Positions 1 through 9,522 of a stretch of DNA of 64,000 nt are shown piece after piece. Within the stretch, counting starts at the first letter, position 1. Each line of letters begins with the position of its first letter. Source of the DNA: Alistipes sp. (GTDB lineage Bacteria > Bacteroidota > Bacteroidia > Bacteroidales > Rikenellaceae); assembly GCA_017936685.1 (NCBI GenBank), contig JAGBFA010000004.1, positions 186,001 through 250,000 of the forward strand, written 5' to 3'. Under the pieces are notes generated by a model. That model saw nothing but the letters and a program-made list of their open reading frames with translations, was not told the DNA's origin and ran no database searches. A program made the translations under genes and the position numbers.

Positions 1-1284
1 GACAAGATGATCACCGACTGTTTCGAGCAGATCGTCTACTCGATCAACCAGCCCACGGGTGCGCGCAACTTCCAGGCCGTCTTCTGGAACGTGGCCTACT
101 ACGACCGCTACTACTTCGAGTCGCTGTTCGGCGAGTTCCGCTTCCCCGACGGCTCGCGCCCGCACTGGGAGTCGCTGTCGTGGTTGCAGAAGCGGTTTAT
201 GAAGTGGTTTAATGCCGAGCGGTTGAAGACCGTGCTGACATTCCCCGTGGAGACCATGGCGTTGCTCACCAAGGACGGCGACGTGATGGATCGGGAGTGG
301 GGCGATTTCACGGCAGAGATGTACGCCGAGGGTCACTCGTTCTTCACCTACATAAGCGACAACGCCGACTCGCTGTCGTCGTGCTGCCGCCTGCGCAACG
401 AGATACAGGACAACGGGTTCAGCTATACGCTGGGTGCCGGCGGCGTGTCGACCGGCTCCAAGAGCGTGCTGACGATCAACCTCAACCGCTGCGTGCAGTA
501 TGCCGTCAAGCAGGGCATGCACTACCTGACCTATCTGGAAGAGATCGTCGATCTGGTGCACAAGGTGCAGATCGGCTATAACGAGAATCTTAAAAACCTG
601 CAAGCCAAGGGTATGCTGCCGCTGTTCGATGCCGGTTACATCAACCTCTCGCGCCAATACCTTACAATCGGCGTAAACGGTCTGGTGGAGGCCGCCGAGT
701 TCCTCGGCATCGAGATTGACGACAATCCGCGCTACGTGGAGTTCGTGCAGAATGTACTGGGGCTGATCGAACGTTATAATAAGAAATACCGCTCCAAGGA
801 GCTGATGTTCAACTGCGAGATGATCCCGGCCGAGAACGTCGGCGTGAAACACGCCAAGTGGGACCGCGAGGACGGCTACGTCGTGCCGCGCGACTGCTAC
901 AACTCCTATTTCTATGTCGTTGAGGACGAGTCGCTGAACATCATCGATAAGTTCCGCCTGCACGGCCGCAAGTATATCGAGCATCTGACCGGCGGATCGG
1001 CTCTGCACATGAACCTCGAAGAGCACCTGTCGAAGGAGCAGTACCGCCACTTGCTGCGCGTGGCCGCGGCCGAGGGTTGCAACTACTTCACCTTCAACAT
1101 ACCCAATACGGTCTGCAACGACTGCGGACATATCGACAAACGCTATTTGAAGGAGTGTCCCGAGTGCCATTCGACCCGTCTGGACTATCTGACGCGCGTA
1201 ATAGGCTACATGAAACGCGTGTCGAACTTCTCGGCGGCGCGACAGAAGGAGGCCGCACGCCGCTATTACGCCAAGGGCGAGTAA
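1..1284 (+). CDS. nrdD: Anaerobic ribonucleoside-triphosphate reductase, C-terminal part (5' end outside window)
   Basis: The reading frame is open to the left edge, so this is the last ~427 residues of a protein usually ~700 residues long. NrdD reduces ribonucleoside triphosphates to deoxyribonucleotides under anaerobiosis by glycyl-radical chemistry. Seen: a C-terminal zinc site with two CxxC pairs (CNDC and CPEC, about residues 375-395 of the visible part) followed by the glycyl-radical motif RVIGY and the tail VSNFSAARQ typical of the family. The activase gene nrdG starts 8 bp downstream, so the two are surely cotranscribed. The family assignment is very secure; the N-terminal ATP-cone and first half cannot be seen. 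Confidence 0.97.
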   Translation, partial: DKMITDCFEQIVYSINQPTGARNFQAVFWNVAYYDRYYFESLFGEFRFPDGSRPHWESLSWLQKRFMKWFNAERLKTVLTFPVETMALLTKDGDVMDREWGDFTAEMYAEGHSFFTYISDNADSLSSCCRLRNEIQDNGFSYTLGAGGVSTGSKSVLTINLNRCVQYAVKQGMHYLTYLEEIVDLVHKVQIGYNENLKNLQAKGMLPLFDAGYINLSRQYLTIGVNGLVEAAEFLGIEIDDNPRYVEFVQNVLGLIERYNKKYRSKELMFNCEMIPAENVGVKHAKWDREDGYVVPRDCYNSYFYVVEDESLNIIDKFRLHGRKYIEHLTGGSALHMNLEEHLSKEQYRHLLRVAAAEGCNYFTFNIPNTVCNDCGHIDKRYLKECPECHSTRLDYLTRVIGYMKRVSNFSAARQKEAARRYYAKGE

Positions 1285-1292
1285 AAAAGCGT

Positions 1293-1763
1293 ATGGCGAA
1301 GTTCTACAATTTCGACATAGTCTTTGCCGAGGTGCCCGACCAGACCACTCTTGCGATCAACATCTCGGAGTGTCCCAACCGCTGCCCGGGCTGCCATAGC
1401 CCGCATCTCTGGCAAAGCGTGGGCGAGGTGCTCGACAGTGAGTCGATGGCGGCACTCCTGGATCGTTACGGCGATGCTGTGACCTGCGTCTGCTTCATGG
1501 GCGGCGATGCCTCTCCGGCGGAGATCGCAGCACTCGCCGGCGAGGTGCGCCGTCTTCGCCCCGGCATGCTCACGGCGTGGTACTCGGGGCGCGACGAGCT
1601 GCCCGAGGGGATCGATCCGCGCGCATTCGACTATATCAAGTTAGGGTCATACGTCGCCTCGCTCGGCGGCTTGTCGTCGCCCGCAACCAACCAGCGCATG
1701 TACCGCATCTCGTCCGACGGCGAGATGGAGGATATCACCCGCCTGTTCCGGCGGGACAGATAG
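1293..1763 (+). CDS. nrdG: Anaerobic ribonucleotide reductase activating protein (radical SAM)
   Basis: 156 residues, the normal length of NrdG. It installs the glycyl radical on NrdD using S-adenosylmethionine and a [4Fe-4S] cluster. The cluster motif CPNRCPGC (CxxxCxxC) lies at about residues 29-36, followed by HSPHLW as in the family; a GGDA motif (SAM contact) is near residue 70. The open frame extends far upstream inside nrdD, but the ATG at 1293 gives the expected N-terminus (MAKFYNFDIVFAEVP), 8 bp after the nrdD stop. It converges with the minus-strand transglutaminase-like gene, leaving 22 bp between stops. Confidence 0.96.
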   Translation: MAKFYNFDIVFAEVPDQTTLAINISECPNRCPGCHSPHLWQSVGEVLDSESMAALLDRYGDAVTCVCFMGGDASPAEIAALAGEVRRLRPGMLTAWYSGRDELPEGIDPRAFDYIKLGSYVASLGGLSSPATNQRMYRISSDGEMEDITRLFRRDR

Positions 1764-1785
1764 CGAATATCCCTTTGTGCCGGCG

Positions 1786-2988
1786 TTACTCGTCGGCGAA
1801 GAGGCTCACGGTCAGCGGCTCCTCTTTCAGGTCGACATGCCGGCGGTGCATCTGACCGTCGCCACCCTCGTAGAGCAGCGTGTAGCGGCGGTTCTTGGGC
1901 AGCCACAGCGTCAGCATGTCGTTCATGTCGCGTTCGGCCGAGGGTGTGCGTCCGCCGCCCATCTGCTCCTCGCCGCAGAATATGTCGACGTTGGCCGCAA
2001 CGCGGTCGGCCGACTCCGAGGCTCGATCCGCCGAGCGGAACATGACGATACTTAGGCGCGTATGGCGGCCGTCACTCTGCATGGCCTGCTCGCTGGCGGC
2101 ATATATGTCGCGGTAGCGGCGGGTGACATTCACGGCGTGTACGTCGCGCGACTCCTCGTTCCATACCATCGGCAGACGGTCGCCCGCAGGGGCGAACGAT
2201 GTCGCGTAGATGGCGTGCATGCGGTCTTCGGCATCGGCCTGTCCGGCGTCGGCCATGAACCATGCCTTATCCCACTCGCGCGGCAGATAGTATTCGGTTA
2301 TGCGCCAGCGGCTGTCGACCAACACCTCCGTCCAGCTGTGGTTGCCGCGGTTGTCGTGCCATGCGGCCGTGGCGGCGAAGCGCGAAGGTATGCCCACCGA
2401 GCGCAGCGCGTCGACGAGCAGTATCGACAGCCCCGTGCACGAGGCCATGTGCTGGCGCATCGACTCCGAGGGGCTTTGGTTGGTCTTCTCGCGCAGGGTG
2501 TTGTACTCGACTCCGACTACGCGCGGTATGCAGCCGTTCACGGCCCGTGCGGCACTCTCCATGTCGGCGCAGGTGTCGGCTATGGGGGCGAAGAGGCCGA
2601 ACAGCTCCCCTCGCCACGAGTCGCGCACCTCGTCCACCACGGCGTATGGCAGCACCTCGTTGAAGAATATCGAGTCGGACAGTGCGGCGCACCACTCGAA
2701 ACGCTCGCGTGCGCGGTAGGCATAGTCGATGTTCTCGCGCATCAGCTCCACCGACATCGTGTCGACATCGCCGCGCGGCATGTTGGACAGAACGTATGCC
2801 GCACCCTCGCGCTGCGGCTCGGGCAGCTCCGAGAGCATCTCGCACCACGCGTCGCGCTGCGGCGAGCCGTCGAGAGCCTTGTCGAGCGGGGCATGGTAGC
2901 TTTGCGGTATGCCGTCGGGATAGACGGTGCGCCGGCCGCAGCCGACGGCAAGTGCCGCGATTGCGGCCAATAATACTATCTTCTTCAT
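1786..2988 (-). CDS. Transglutaminase-like domain lipoprotein
   Basis: 400 residues. The start at 2988 overlaps the upstream cutC stop as ATGA, implying translational coupling; the frame is open further upstream but that part is antisense-like shadow of cutC. The N-terminus is a lipoprotein signal with a lipobox ending LAVGC, so the protein is probably an outer- or periplasm-facing lipoprotein. A transglutaminase-core pattern is visible: Cys in ASCTGLS (about residue 182) and His in NHSWTEV (about 216), with an acidic residue in the following segment. Such proteins in Bacteroidetes are thought to be proteases or peptide-modifying enzymes; substrate unknown. The C-terminal ~130 residues look like a beta-rich tail. 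Confidence 0.85.
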   Translation of the reverse strand: MKKIVLLAAIAALAVGCGRRTVYPDGIPQSYHAPLDKALDGSPQRDAWCEMLSELPEPQREGAAYVLSNMPRGDVDTMSVELMRENIDYAYRARERFEWCAALSDSIFFNEVLPYAVVDEVRDSWRGELFGLFAPIADTCADMESAARAVNGCIPRVVGVEYNTLREKTNQSPSESMRQHMASCTGLSILLVDALRSVGIPSRFAATAAWHDNRGNHSWTEVLVDSRWRITEYYLPREWDKAWFMADAGQADAEDRMHAIYATSFAPAGDRLPMVWNEESRDVHAVNVTRRYRDIYAASEQAMQSDGRHTRLSIVMFRSADRASESADRVAANVDIFCGEEQMGGGRTPSAERDMNDMLTLWLPKNRRYTLLYEGGDGQMHRRHVDLKEEPLTVSLFADE

Positions 2989-3731
2989 AATCCGTTGATT
3001 TCGTTCATTATAGCTCGTATGGTCGCCGGGTCGGCCTCCGTTATGGCATACTCGTCGGCGGCCGCTCCCATGTTGACACCGTTGTGCCGGTAGCGCATGG
3101 CACCGGCCACCGTGCGGCGCGCGCTGAAATGCAGCGCGTCGATACCCGTCGATGCCAACACTCCGACATTCGAGGGGTTGACACCGCTGCCGGCCATGAT
3201 CTCTATGCGGCCGCGTGCCGTCTCCACCGCCCGTCGCAGGTTGTCGATGCCCTCGGCGGCCGTGGCAGCACCGCCCGAGGTGAGTATGCGCCGACAGCCG
3301 CACGAGATGATCTGCTCCACTGCGTGCAGGTAGTCGCACGTCATGTCGACGGCGCGGTGGAATGTTACCTGCATGGGTGCCGCGGCCTCGACCAGAGCCT
3401 TCGTGCGCAGCGTATCCACCTCGCCGTCGGCCGTCAGCAGTCCCAGCACCACACCGTCGGCACCGGCGCGGCGTGCAAAGAGTATGTCGCGCAGCATCTG
3501 TTCGTACTCGTCGCCGGTGTAGAGGAAGTCGCCGCCGCGCGGACGTATCATCACGCTCAGGCTCAGCCCCTCCACCTCGCGCGCCATGGCTATGGCCGCG
3601 GCCGAGGGGGTGGTTCCTCCCTCGGCAGGCGATGCGCACAGCTCGACGCGGTCGACACCCTCGGCGGCGGCCATGCGGCAGGCCGCGACACTGTAAGCGC
3701 AAAGTTCTGTGGCCATTTTATGCTGTTTCAT
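2985..3731 (-). CDS. cutC: CutC family TIM-barrel protein
   Basis: 248 residues, the usual CutC length. Named for copper homeostasis in E. coli, but its biochemical role is unsettled. The sequence shows the family pattern: N-terminal ELCAYS, then VDRVELCAS, MIRPRGGDF, the FHRAVD motif and a late TSGG and MAGSGV stretch. It lies 15 bp downstream of the large alpha-2-macroglobulin-like gene and overlaps the next gene by 4 bp, so it sits inside a three-gene minus-strand operon. The ATG at 3731 (MKQHKM) could be replaced by the internal MATEL start six codons later. Confidence 0.93.
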   Translation of the reverse strand: MKQHKMATELCAYSVAACRMAAAEGVDRVELCASPAEGGTTPSAAAIAMAREVEGLSLSVMIRPRGGDFLYTGDEYEQMLRDILFARRAGADGVVLGLLTADGEVDTLRTKALVEAAAPMQVTFHRAVDMTCDYLHAVEQIISCGCRRILTSGGAATAAEGIDNLRRAVETARGRIEIMAGSGVNPSNVGVLASTGIDALHFSARRTVAGAMRYRHNGVNMGAAADEYAITEADPATIRAIMNEINGL

Positions 3732-3746
3732 ATTTTTTTAATGTCG

Positions 3747-6700
3747 TTATTCTATCGGCTTGCGCTCGGTTATGGTGCAGCTGACTGATTCGTTGTTGCC
3801 GCAGATTGTCGGGTAGTACATCAGAGATGCGCGTGCGGGATTGATATGATAGCGTCCCGTGTATCGCGGCAGCAGCTCGATAGTGAAGGTGTGCGTTCCC
3901 TGCGGCAGACGGTTGCAGAATACCACGGCGCGCTCCTTGTAGCTCTCGCGCCATACCTGGTGCGGATTGCTGCTCCTCTGTTTCGAGAGATAGCTGCAAC
4001 CGGCAGGTATGGGTATCTCGATCATCACGTATGCGGCATCGGCTTCGGCCTCGACGCTCACGCGCAGCTCGGCCGTAACGCCCTTTTCCAGCCGGTCGGC
4101 CTGGCGGCCGCCGACGAAGAGCTGCGACTCGACCTCGAATCCCTCGGCGCGTGCCTGCGGCCTGTCCTCCCAGCCGCTCTGGTAGAGGGTGATGAAGATC
4201 GGTGCGGCACCGTTTGAGGCGACGGTTATGGGTGCCTCGCCGCCGAGGGTCAGATGCACGGGGAAGGTGTCGTAGCGGCGGCCGTCGATCTCGATGGCAG
4301 CGTTGCCGCGCTCGGCCTGCGTGGCGAGCATGTCGGGCAAAAGGGTCTCGACGATGCGCGAAGAGAGGTAGGTGTTGACCCACTGTCCCTCGCCGCGCTG
4401 CTGGCAGAGCCATGTGCGTATGGCGGCCAAGCAGTCGTCGCTGTCGCCCATATTCCGCAGGAGCCGGTAGGCCGCAAGCGTGGTCAGTACCGGATCGTCG
4501 TCGGGTGCGTACCAGCGTCGGGGCTTCTCCTCGTCGCTCCAATATAATCCTCCGCCGAACGAATGACGTGCGAGGGCGAGCAGTTCCTCGCGGCCGGCGG
4601 TCATGCCGCACAGCTCGGCTGCCGCCTGCCGGCAGCGGATCCATGTGTCGGCCGAGTCGTCGTCGATGGCGGCTATGGCGTCGATATAGGGGTGGCAGTC
4701 GATCTGCGGATCGAGCAGGTGCATCGTCCTGAGCGTGTGCAGCATGCCCTTGGCTGTGCGGTCGGCGTCGGGCAACGCCCCGCCGTCGATTATGCGGTCG
4801 AGCCGCTGGCGCAGGGCGGCGGCCATGCGCGTGCGGTCGAGCGTGACGTTGTAACCCGCCTGCTGCGCCTGTATGAGTGCCTCTGCTATGTGCTCGGTGA
4901 TCCACGGGGAGTAGCTGTTGCGGCTCCACCAGCCCCACAGACCCTCGGCCGTGCGGTGCTTGGGATCGGTAAGCTGCTCTATAAGACGCTTGATCTGGCG
5001 GTCGCCGTCGAACCGCTCGCCGCGTGCGAGCGCGATCGTGCGCCGTGCCAGCTGCGCTTTGAGCTTCGATGCCGTCTGCTCGTTGCACGAGTAGCGATAC
5101 TCCGTCAGACGCTCTATCTCGTCGGTGAGCCACTCGATGCCCGAGGCTCCGGCATGCAGGGTGACCTCGCCGAGCCGCGGATCGGGCGTGAAGGTGTAGG
5201 GCAGCGTGTCGGTGAGCACCACGGCCTTGCCGTAGGCGGCCTCCATGCCCTGCCGCAGGAGGGGTATTCTGCGCTGCTCGCCGTCGCGATAGCCCTCGTC
5301 GGTCGCGAGCGAGTAGGTGATCTGCAAGCTGTCGGCATCGGGTGCCGTCATGGGTATAAGGTCGATGTAGCTGCTGCCCAGTGCGATATGACAGCTGTCC
5401 GTCGTCTCGGCCACGATCGTCCGCCACAGACCGACCGAGTCGGCCAGATAGTTGGTCAGACGACCCACGGCCGTCAGCGAGTCGCCGCGCACGGCGAACT
5501 CCGGAAGCGACAGACGCGCATTGACCGGCGTGGCCGAGCGAACGATCTGCTGCCGCTGCGCTATCTGCTGCCGGCCGTCCACGGCGATGAAGTTGGCGTT
5601 CCATGCGGTGATGTCGTCGGGGTAGGTCACTTCGAACCGGGCGCGTCCGTCGCGGCCGGTGGTGATGCGCGGCTGCCAGAATGCCTCGTCGCTGAAATCG
5701 TGACGCAACGAGCCTCCTGCGCGCCAATCCTCGGCAAACTCCGATTCGTCTAACCGCTCGGGCAGCGATTCGTCCGTGGCGGCGATTCCCGCCGGCAGTT
5801 CGCCCGCTAACGCCACGTCGCCATCTACCTCTGTTTTCGGACCGACCCCCCTTACTATAATATTGTCGTCGAAACTGTCATTTTCTTGAATTGTCTCGGC
5901 TGAGGCGACACTGCCCGTATATGCACTGCGCTTCCTGCTGCCGTAGGCCACTACCATCACCTCTTCCAATGCCGTCGAGGAGGGTTGCATCGATATGCGG
6001 TAGTTGTAGCCGCAGCGTAGACGGACAGTGTAGGGCTCGTAGCCTATGTACGACAGCGTGAGCATTCCGTCTGCGGTGTAGGGCAGGCGGAAACGGCCGT
6101 CGATATCGGTGGTAGTGGCCTCGCCGCTGTCTGTCCTGACGGTTACGCCGATCAGCGGCATGTCGTCGTCCTGGCCTATGACGGTGCCTGTGACGACCTT
6201 TTCGCGGGCATTGTCGGCATTGTAGATGCCTGCATCGGAGGCCGCCGCGACATACTCTTCGCTGACGGGGTGCGGCCGCCGCTGCGGAGCGTTGGATTCG
6301 GGGCATCGCATGCGGATCATCTTCGATAGCCGGTCGATAGCCGCAAGGGCGAGCGAATCGCTTTCGGCTCTCTGCTCACTGTCGAGGAGCAGATAGTTGG
6401 TGCCGCCCGAGCGAATGTCGACATCGCACCCGAGCTGTGTCGAGTCGCACCCTATGACCGCAATGCGGTAGCGTCCCTGGCGTAGATCGTCGATGCTGCG
6501 CGTGGATCCGTAGTAGAGCGAGTGGAGTCCCGATTGGTCGAACAGTGCTATCGCGAGCGGTTCGAACCGCTTGTTTGCCGTTTGTCCGAGAGGTTGCTTG
6601 ACGGTTATGTCGAGCAGGCATCGGCCGGCTAGGGTGTCGCGGTGCGCTATGCTGCCGCGGCGCGAGGCTACGCGCTTTTTGAGCTGCGAGATGAAGTCGG

Positions 6701-9488
6701 CGTGCAGGCTCTCGCGCGTGGGCACTTCGCGCCGGAACTCGGTCGAGGGGCTGTATTGCTCTATGCTGCGCACTATGGGCGATTGCCGCCACGAGGTGCG
6801 GCTCTGGTAGGCGGGACGTATGTCGTAGCGGTAGCCGCCCTCTACGCGGAAGTCGGCAATGTGAGCCGTGTCGGCCAGAAGGGAGGCTATGCCGTCGTCG
6901 TCGATCTCACCGGCACGATAGGGTACTATTCCGACCGTGTGCGGAGAGCTGTAACCGCGGTAGTCTCGCATACTATTGTCGTCGGTAGCCAGACTGTAAA
7001 CGGCACTGCCCGAGAGTATCACGCCCGGCAGCGGCATGAGCGTTTCGGGGGAGTCGCCGCCCGAGATCGTCACATCGCCGAATCGCGGTTCGACGGTTAT
7101 GACATGCCGTTGCAGCTCCTGATATTCGGTCTCGGAGAGTGTGCCGGCTGCGTCGGCATCGCGCACGGCGACCTTCACCCTGCGGCTGCTCTGCCCCACC
7201 TCTGCCGAGACGATGTTCTTCATGCCTCGGGCAATGTCGATCGAGTCGATCTCGACGAGTCGGTCGGCGGTGAGCATGCGCAGGCGGTGCAGTCCCGAGC
7301 GAACGGGCAGCACGATGTGGCTGCCGCTGCCCGGCTGGTGCCAGTAGCACAGACGGCCGTCGAACCACAGCAGGTGTATGCCCTGCAACCGGCCGTCGAT
7401 GACGGCGTAGGGCATGAGCGTGGTGAGGCTGTCGCGTGCGGGGGCGGTGTGGACGTACAGCGGGTCGGGATAGAGGAAGCGGTAGAACTCGATGGTATCC
7501 AGCCCGAGACGGTCGCGCCACAATTCGTAGTCGAGCGGTATGCGCCCTAAGTAAAAGTCGTTGTCGTTGATATCGTAGTCTGCGCGTTCGGTTATGGGGC
7601 GTGCATGCCGCATTTTTAGGCTGACGGGCACGGCCGACGGTGAACGGTCGAATCGGGAGGTGTAGGCGTAAGCCGTGATGTCGGCACCCTCCACGGGGCG
7701 GCCGCGGCGGTCGGTCAGTGCCACCTCCACCTCGGTGCTCTGCCCGGGGTAGACCTTGTCGGGGGCGGTGACGGTGAGCGACAGCGGGGTCTGCGTCACA
7801 CTCAGACTTCTTTGCAGGGTGTAGGCTTCGTCTGCCACGAGGTAGACCACGCGCAGGGCGTAGGTGTGCTGCCGGCGGTCGGCATAGAGGGTGTCGAGCC
7901 GTGTGGCGCAGCCGCGGTCGATGATGTTGCGCTCGCGCTGCACGGTGTACCAGAAGGGTATGCCCGAGGGGTTGTCGACGCGGACGCGGGCACCGTTGCC
8001 GGCCGTGTCGCGCACGATCTGGCAGTCGAGTATGTCGCGTGCGTAATCCTCGTCAAGCACCTCCTCTTTGGCCGTCCCGGTCTCTATGCAGTATGACGAG
8101 GCCATGTAGTCGACGGGGGCGGTGTAGGGCAGTGTCACCGAGTCGCAGAAGATCAGATCGCCCTCCCCGGTATCGACCGTAAGCAGTGCGCGCGTGTTGA
8201 CGCTTACGCCGTCGTGCAGCTCGCGGATTGTGATGATGCCGCGGCGGACGCTTGCGTCGATCACCGCCCGCCTGCGATCCATCTTGAAAAAGCTCGTGGC
8301 ACGGTGCTGCTCGCCCGTGGCATCGGTGAGCACGCACTCCACGCGGTACTTCATCGCCGCTCCCTCGACGAAGACCGAGTCGGGGATCTCGATGCGCTGC
8401 GTGCGCCGTCCGGTCATGGGCTGCCGCCAGTGCCAGATGGTATCGGGAACGAAGACATACCGGTCGTATCGGGTTAAGTCGCCGTAGCCCTTGCGCAGGG
8501 TAATCTCCACCTCGGCATCGTAGACGGGTAAGTTGTTGTCGTCGTGCGCCGTGAGGAGGATCTCCACCTTCTCGCCTTTGACATATCGCTCGCGGTCGGG
8601 CTTGGCATCGAACTCGACGGCATCGAGCAGGTAATCCTCGTAGCGGAACCATGCCGTCTGCGACCAGCGGCCGCGGCTGTCGCGCAGCGATATGGGATAA
8701 CGTCTGTCGAGTCTCAGATCCAGCCCCTCGCCGAGCTGGAACTCGCCCTCGTAAAACCCGTCGCGATAGGGCGAAAGACGCATCAGCAGCGTGTCCTTGT
8801 TGCCATAGGAGGTGGTCAGATGCACCTCGGCCTCCGACTTCGACGGCCGCGATTTGGGGGCTATGTAGGCCTTGAATCGCACCGTCTCGCCCGGCTTGTA
8901 GCGCGGCTTGCTGAGCACGATGAAGCTGCGATCGTTGTCGTTGCGGCCTGCGCGCGAACGGTTGCGGTAGCGATAGGGCTTTTCGCGGCTGGTCTCCACA
9001 TAGTGCAGCACGCCGCCGTTATCGATCTCGATGATGCTCCCGTCTTTGAGCGAGGAGGTGTTGTAGGTGCGTGTGGAGGTGTCGTAGCGCAGCGTGCGGC
9101 TGCCCGATCTGACGCGTGCATCGGTGATGATGCGGCCTATGGTGTCGGTCAGAAGCAGCTGCACGCGGCCGTCGCGCACCAATCGGGCGTGGAAGTTGTC
9201 CGACGTGTATAGAGTGTAACTCAATTCGCCTCCTGCACTGCGGACGAACAGATAATTGCCTCTGTCGAGATCGGGAATGTCGTTGTAGGCGTATATGCCC
9301 ACGCAGTCGTGCAGCATCTGCTCGGAGATATTCTGATCTTTGAGCTGGATCCTGCGCACGTCGTCGGCCGAGAGCCGATAGACTGCCACGCTGCGCGATT
9401 GCTGCGGCGAGTCGACTAAGGAGCGTTGCGCGTGAGTCGGGAGGCTCAGCGCAAGCATTGCGGTTATGACGGATATAAGGCGTTTCAT
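3747..9488 (-). CDS. Alpha-2-macroglobulin family protein with embedded carboxypeptidase-regulatory-like domain
   Basis: 1913 residues. A signal peptide (residues 1-20, ending THAQ) is followed by macroglobulin-like beta domains, including an MG2 stretch (KPRYKPGETVRFKAY, about residue 205). At about 1095-1175 there is a CarboxypepD-reg-like domain (start VVTGTVIGQ, end SYIGYEPYTVRL) followed by EVMVVAYGS, which resembles the TonB-box and plug entry of SusC-like receptors. The A2M core follows near 1265 (FWQPRITTGRDGRARFEVTYP). The thioester-type motif is SCNEQ near 1468, keeping Cys and the EQ pair of GCxEQ. Known relatives trap proteases in the periplasm or at the surface. The embedded regulatory domain is unusual. 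First gene of the operon with cutC and the transglutaminase-like lipoprotein. Confidence 0.9.
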   Translation of the reverse strand: MKRLISVITAMLALSLPTHAQRSLVDSPQQSRSVAVYRLSADDVRRIQLKDQNISEQMLHDCVGIYAYNDIPDLDRGNYLFVRSAGGELSYTLYTSDNFHARLVRDGRVQLLLTDTIGRIITDARVRSGSRTLRYDTSTRTYNTSSLKDGSIIEIDNGGVLHYVETSREKPYRYRNRSRAGRNDNDRSFIVLSKPRYKPGETVRFKAYIAPKSRPSKSEAEVHLTTSYGNKDTLLMRLSPYRDGFYEGEFQLGEGLDLRLDRRYPISLRDSRGRWSQTAWFRYEDYLLDAVEFDAKPDRERYVKGEKVEILLTAHDDNNLPVYDAEVEITLRKGYGDLTRYDRYVFVPDTIWHWRQPMTGRRTQRIEIPDSVFVEGAAMKYRVECVLTDATGEQHRATSFFKMDRRRAVIDASVRRGIITIRELHDGVSVNTRALLTVDTGEGDLIFCDSVTLPYTAPVDYMASSYCIETGTAKEEVLDEDYARDILDCQIVRDTAGNGARVRVDNPSGIPFWYTVQRERNIIDRGCATRLDTLYADRRQHTYALRVVYLVADEAYTLQRSLSVTQTPLSLTVTAPDKVYPGQSTEVEVALTDRRGRPVEGADITAYAYTSRFDRSPSAVPVSLKMRHARPITERADYDINDNDFYLGRIPLDYELWRDRLGLDTIEFYRFLYPDPLYVHTAPARDSLTTLMPYAVIDGRLQGIHLLWFDGRLCYWHQPGSGSHIVLPVRSGLHRLRMLTADRLVEIDSIDIARGMKNIVSAEVGQSSRRVKVAVRDADAAGTLSETEYQELQRHVITVEPRFGDVTISGGDSPETLMPLPGVILSGSAVYSLATDDNSMRDYRGYSSPHTVGIVPYRAGEIDDDGIASLLADTAHIADFRVEGGYRYDIRPAYQSRTSWRQSPIVRSIEQYSPSTEFRREVPTRESLHADFISQLKKRVASRRGSIAHRDTLAGRCLLDITVKQPLGQTANKRFEPLAIALFDQSGLHSLYYGSTRSIDDLRQGRYRIAVIGCDSTQLGCDVDIRSGGTNYLLLDSEQRAESDSLALAAIDRLSKMIRMRCPESNAPQRRPHPVSEEYVAAASDAGIYNADNAREKVVTGTVIGQDDDMPLIGVTVRTDSGEATTTDIDGRFRLPYTADGMLTLSYIGYEPYTVRLRCGYNYRISMQPSSTALEEVMVVAYGSRKRSAYTGSVASAETIQENDSFDDNIIVRGVGPKTEVDGDVALAGELPAGIAATDESLPERLDESEFAEDWRAGGSLRHDFSDEAFWQPRITTGRDGRARFEVTYPDDITAWNANFIAVDGRQQIAQRQQIVRSATPVNARLSLPEFAVRGDSLTAVGRLTNYLADSVGLWRTIVAETTDSCHIALGSSYIDLIPMTAPDADSLQITYSLATDEGYRDGEQRRIPLLRQGMEAAYGKAVVLTDTLPYTFTPDPRLGEVTLHAGASGIEWLTDEIERLTEYRYSCNEQTASKLKAQLARRTIALARGERFDGDRQIKRLIEQLTDPKHRTAEGLWGWWSRNSYSPWITEHIAEALIQAQQAGYNVTLDRTRMAAALRQRLDRIIDGGALPDADRTAKGMLHTLRTMHLLDPQIDCHPYIDAIAAIDDDSADTWIRCRQAAAELCGMTAGREELLALARHSFGGGLYWSDEEKPRRWYAPDDDPVLTTLAAYRLLRNMGDSDDCLAAIRTWLCQQRGEGQWVNTYLSSRIVETLLPDMLATQAERGNAAIEIDGRRYDTFPVHLTLGGEAPITVASNGAAPIFITLYQSGWEDRPQARAEGFEVESQLFVGGRQADRLEKGVTAELRVSVEAEADAAYVMIEIPIPAGCSYLSKQRSSNPHQVWRESYKERAVVFCNRLPQGTHTFTIELLPRYTGRYHINPARASLMYYPTICGNNESVSCTITERKPIE

Positions 9489-9522
9489 GTGGAAGTCGGG
9501 TTTTTATGCGTATTCGTACAGA

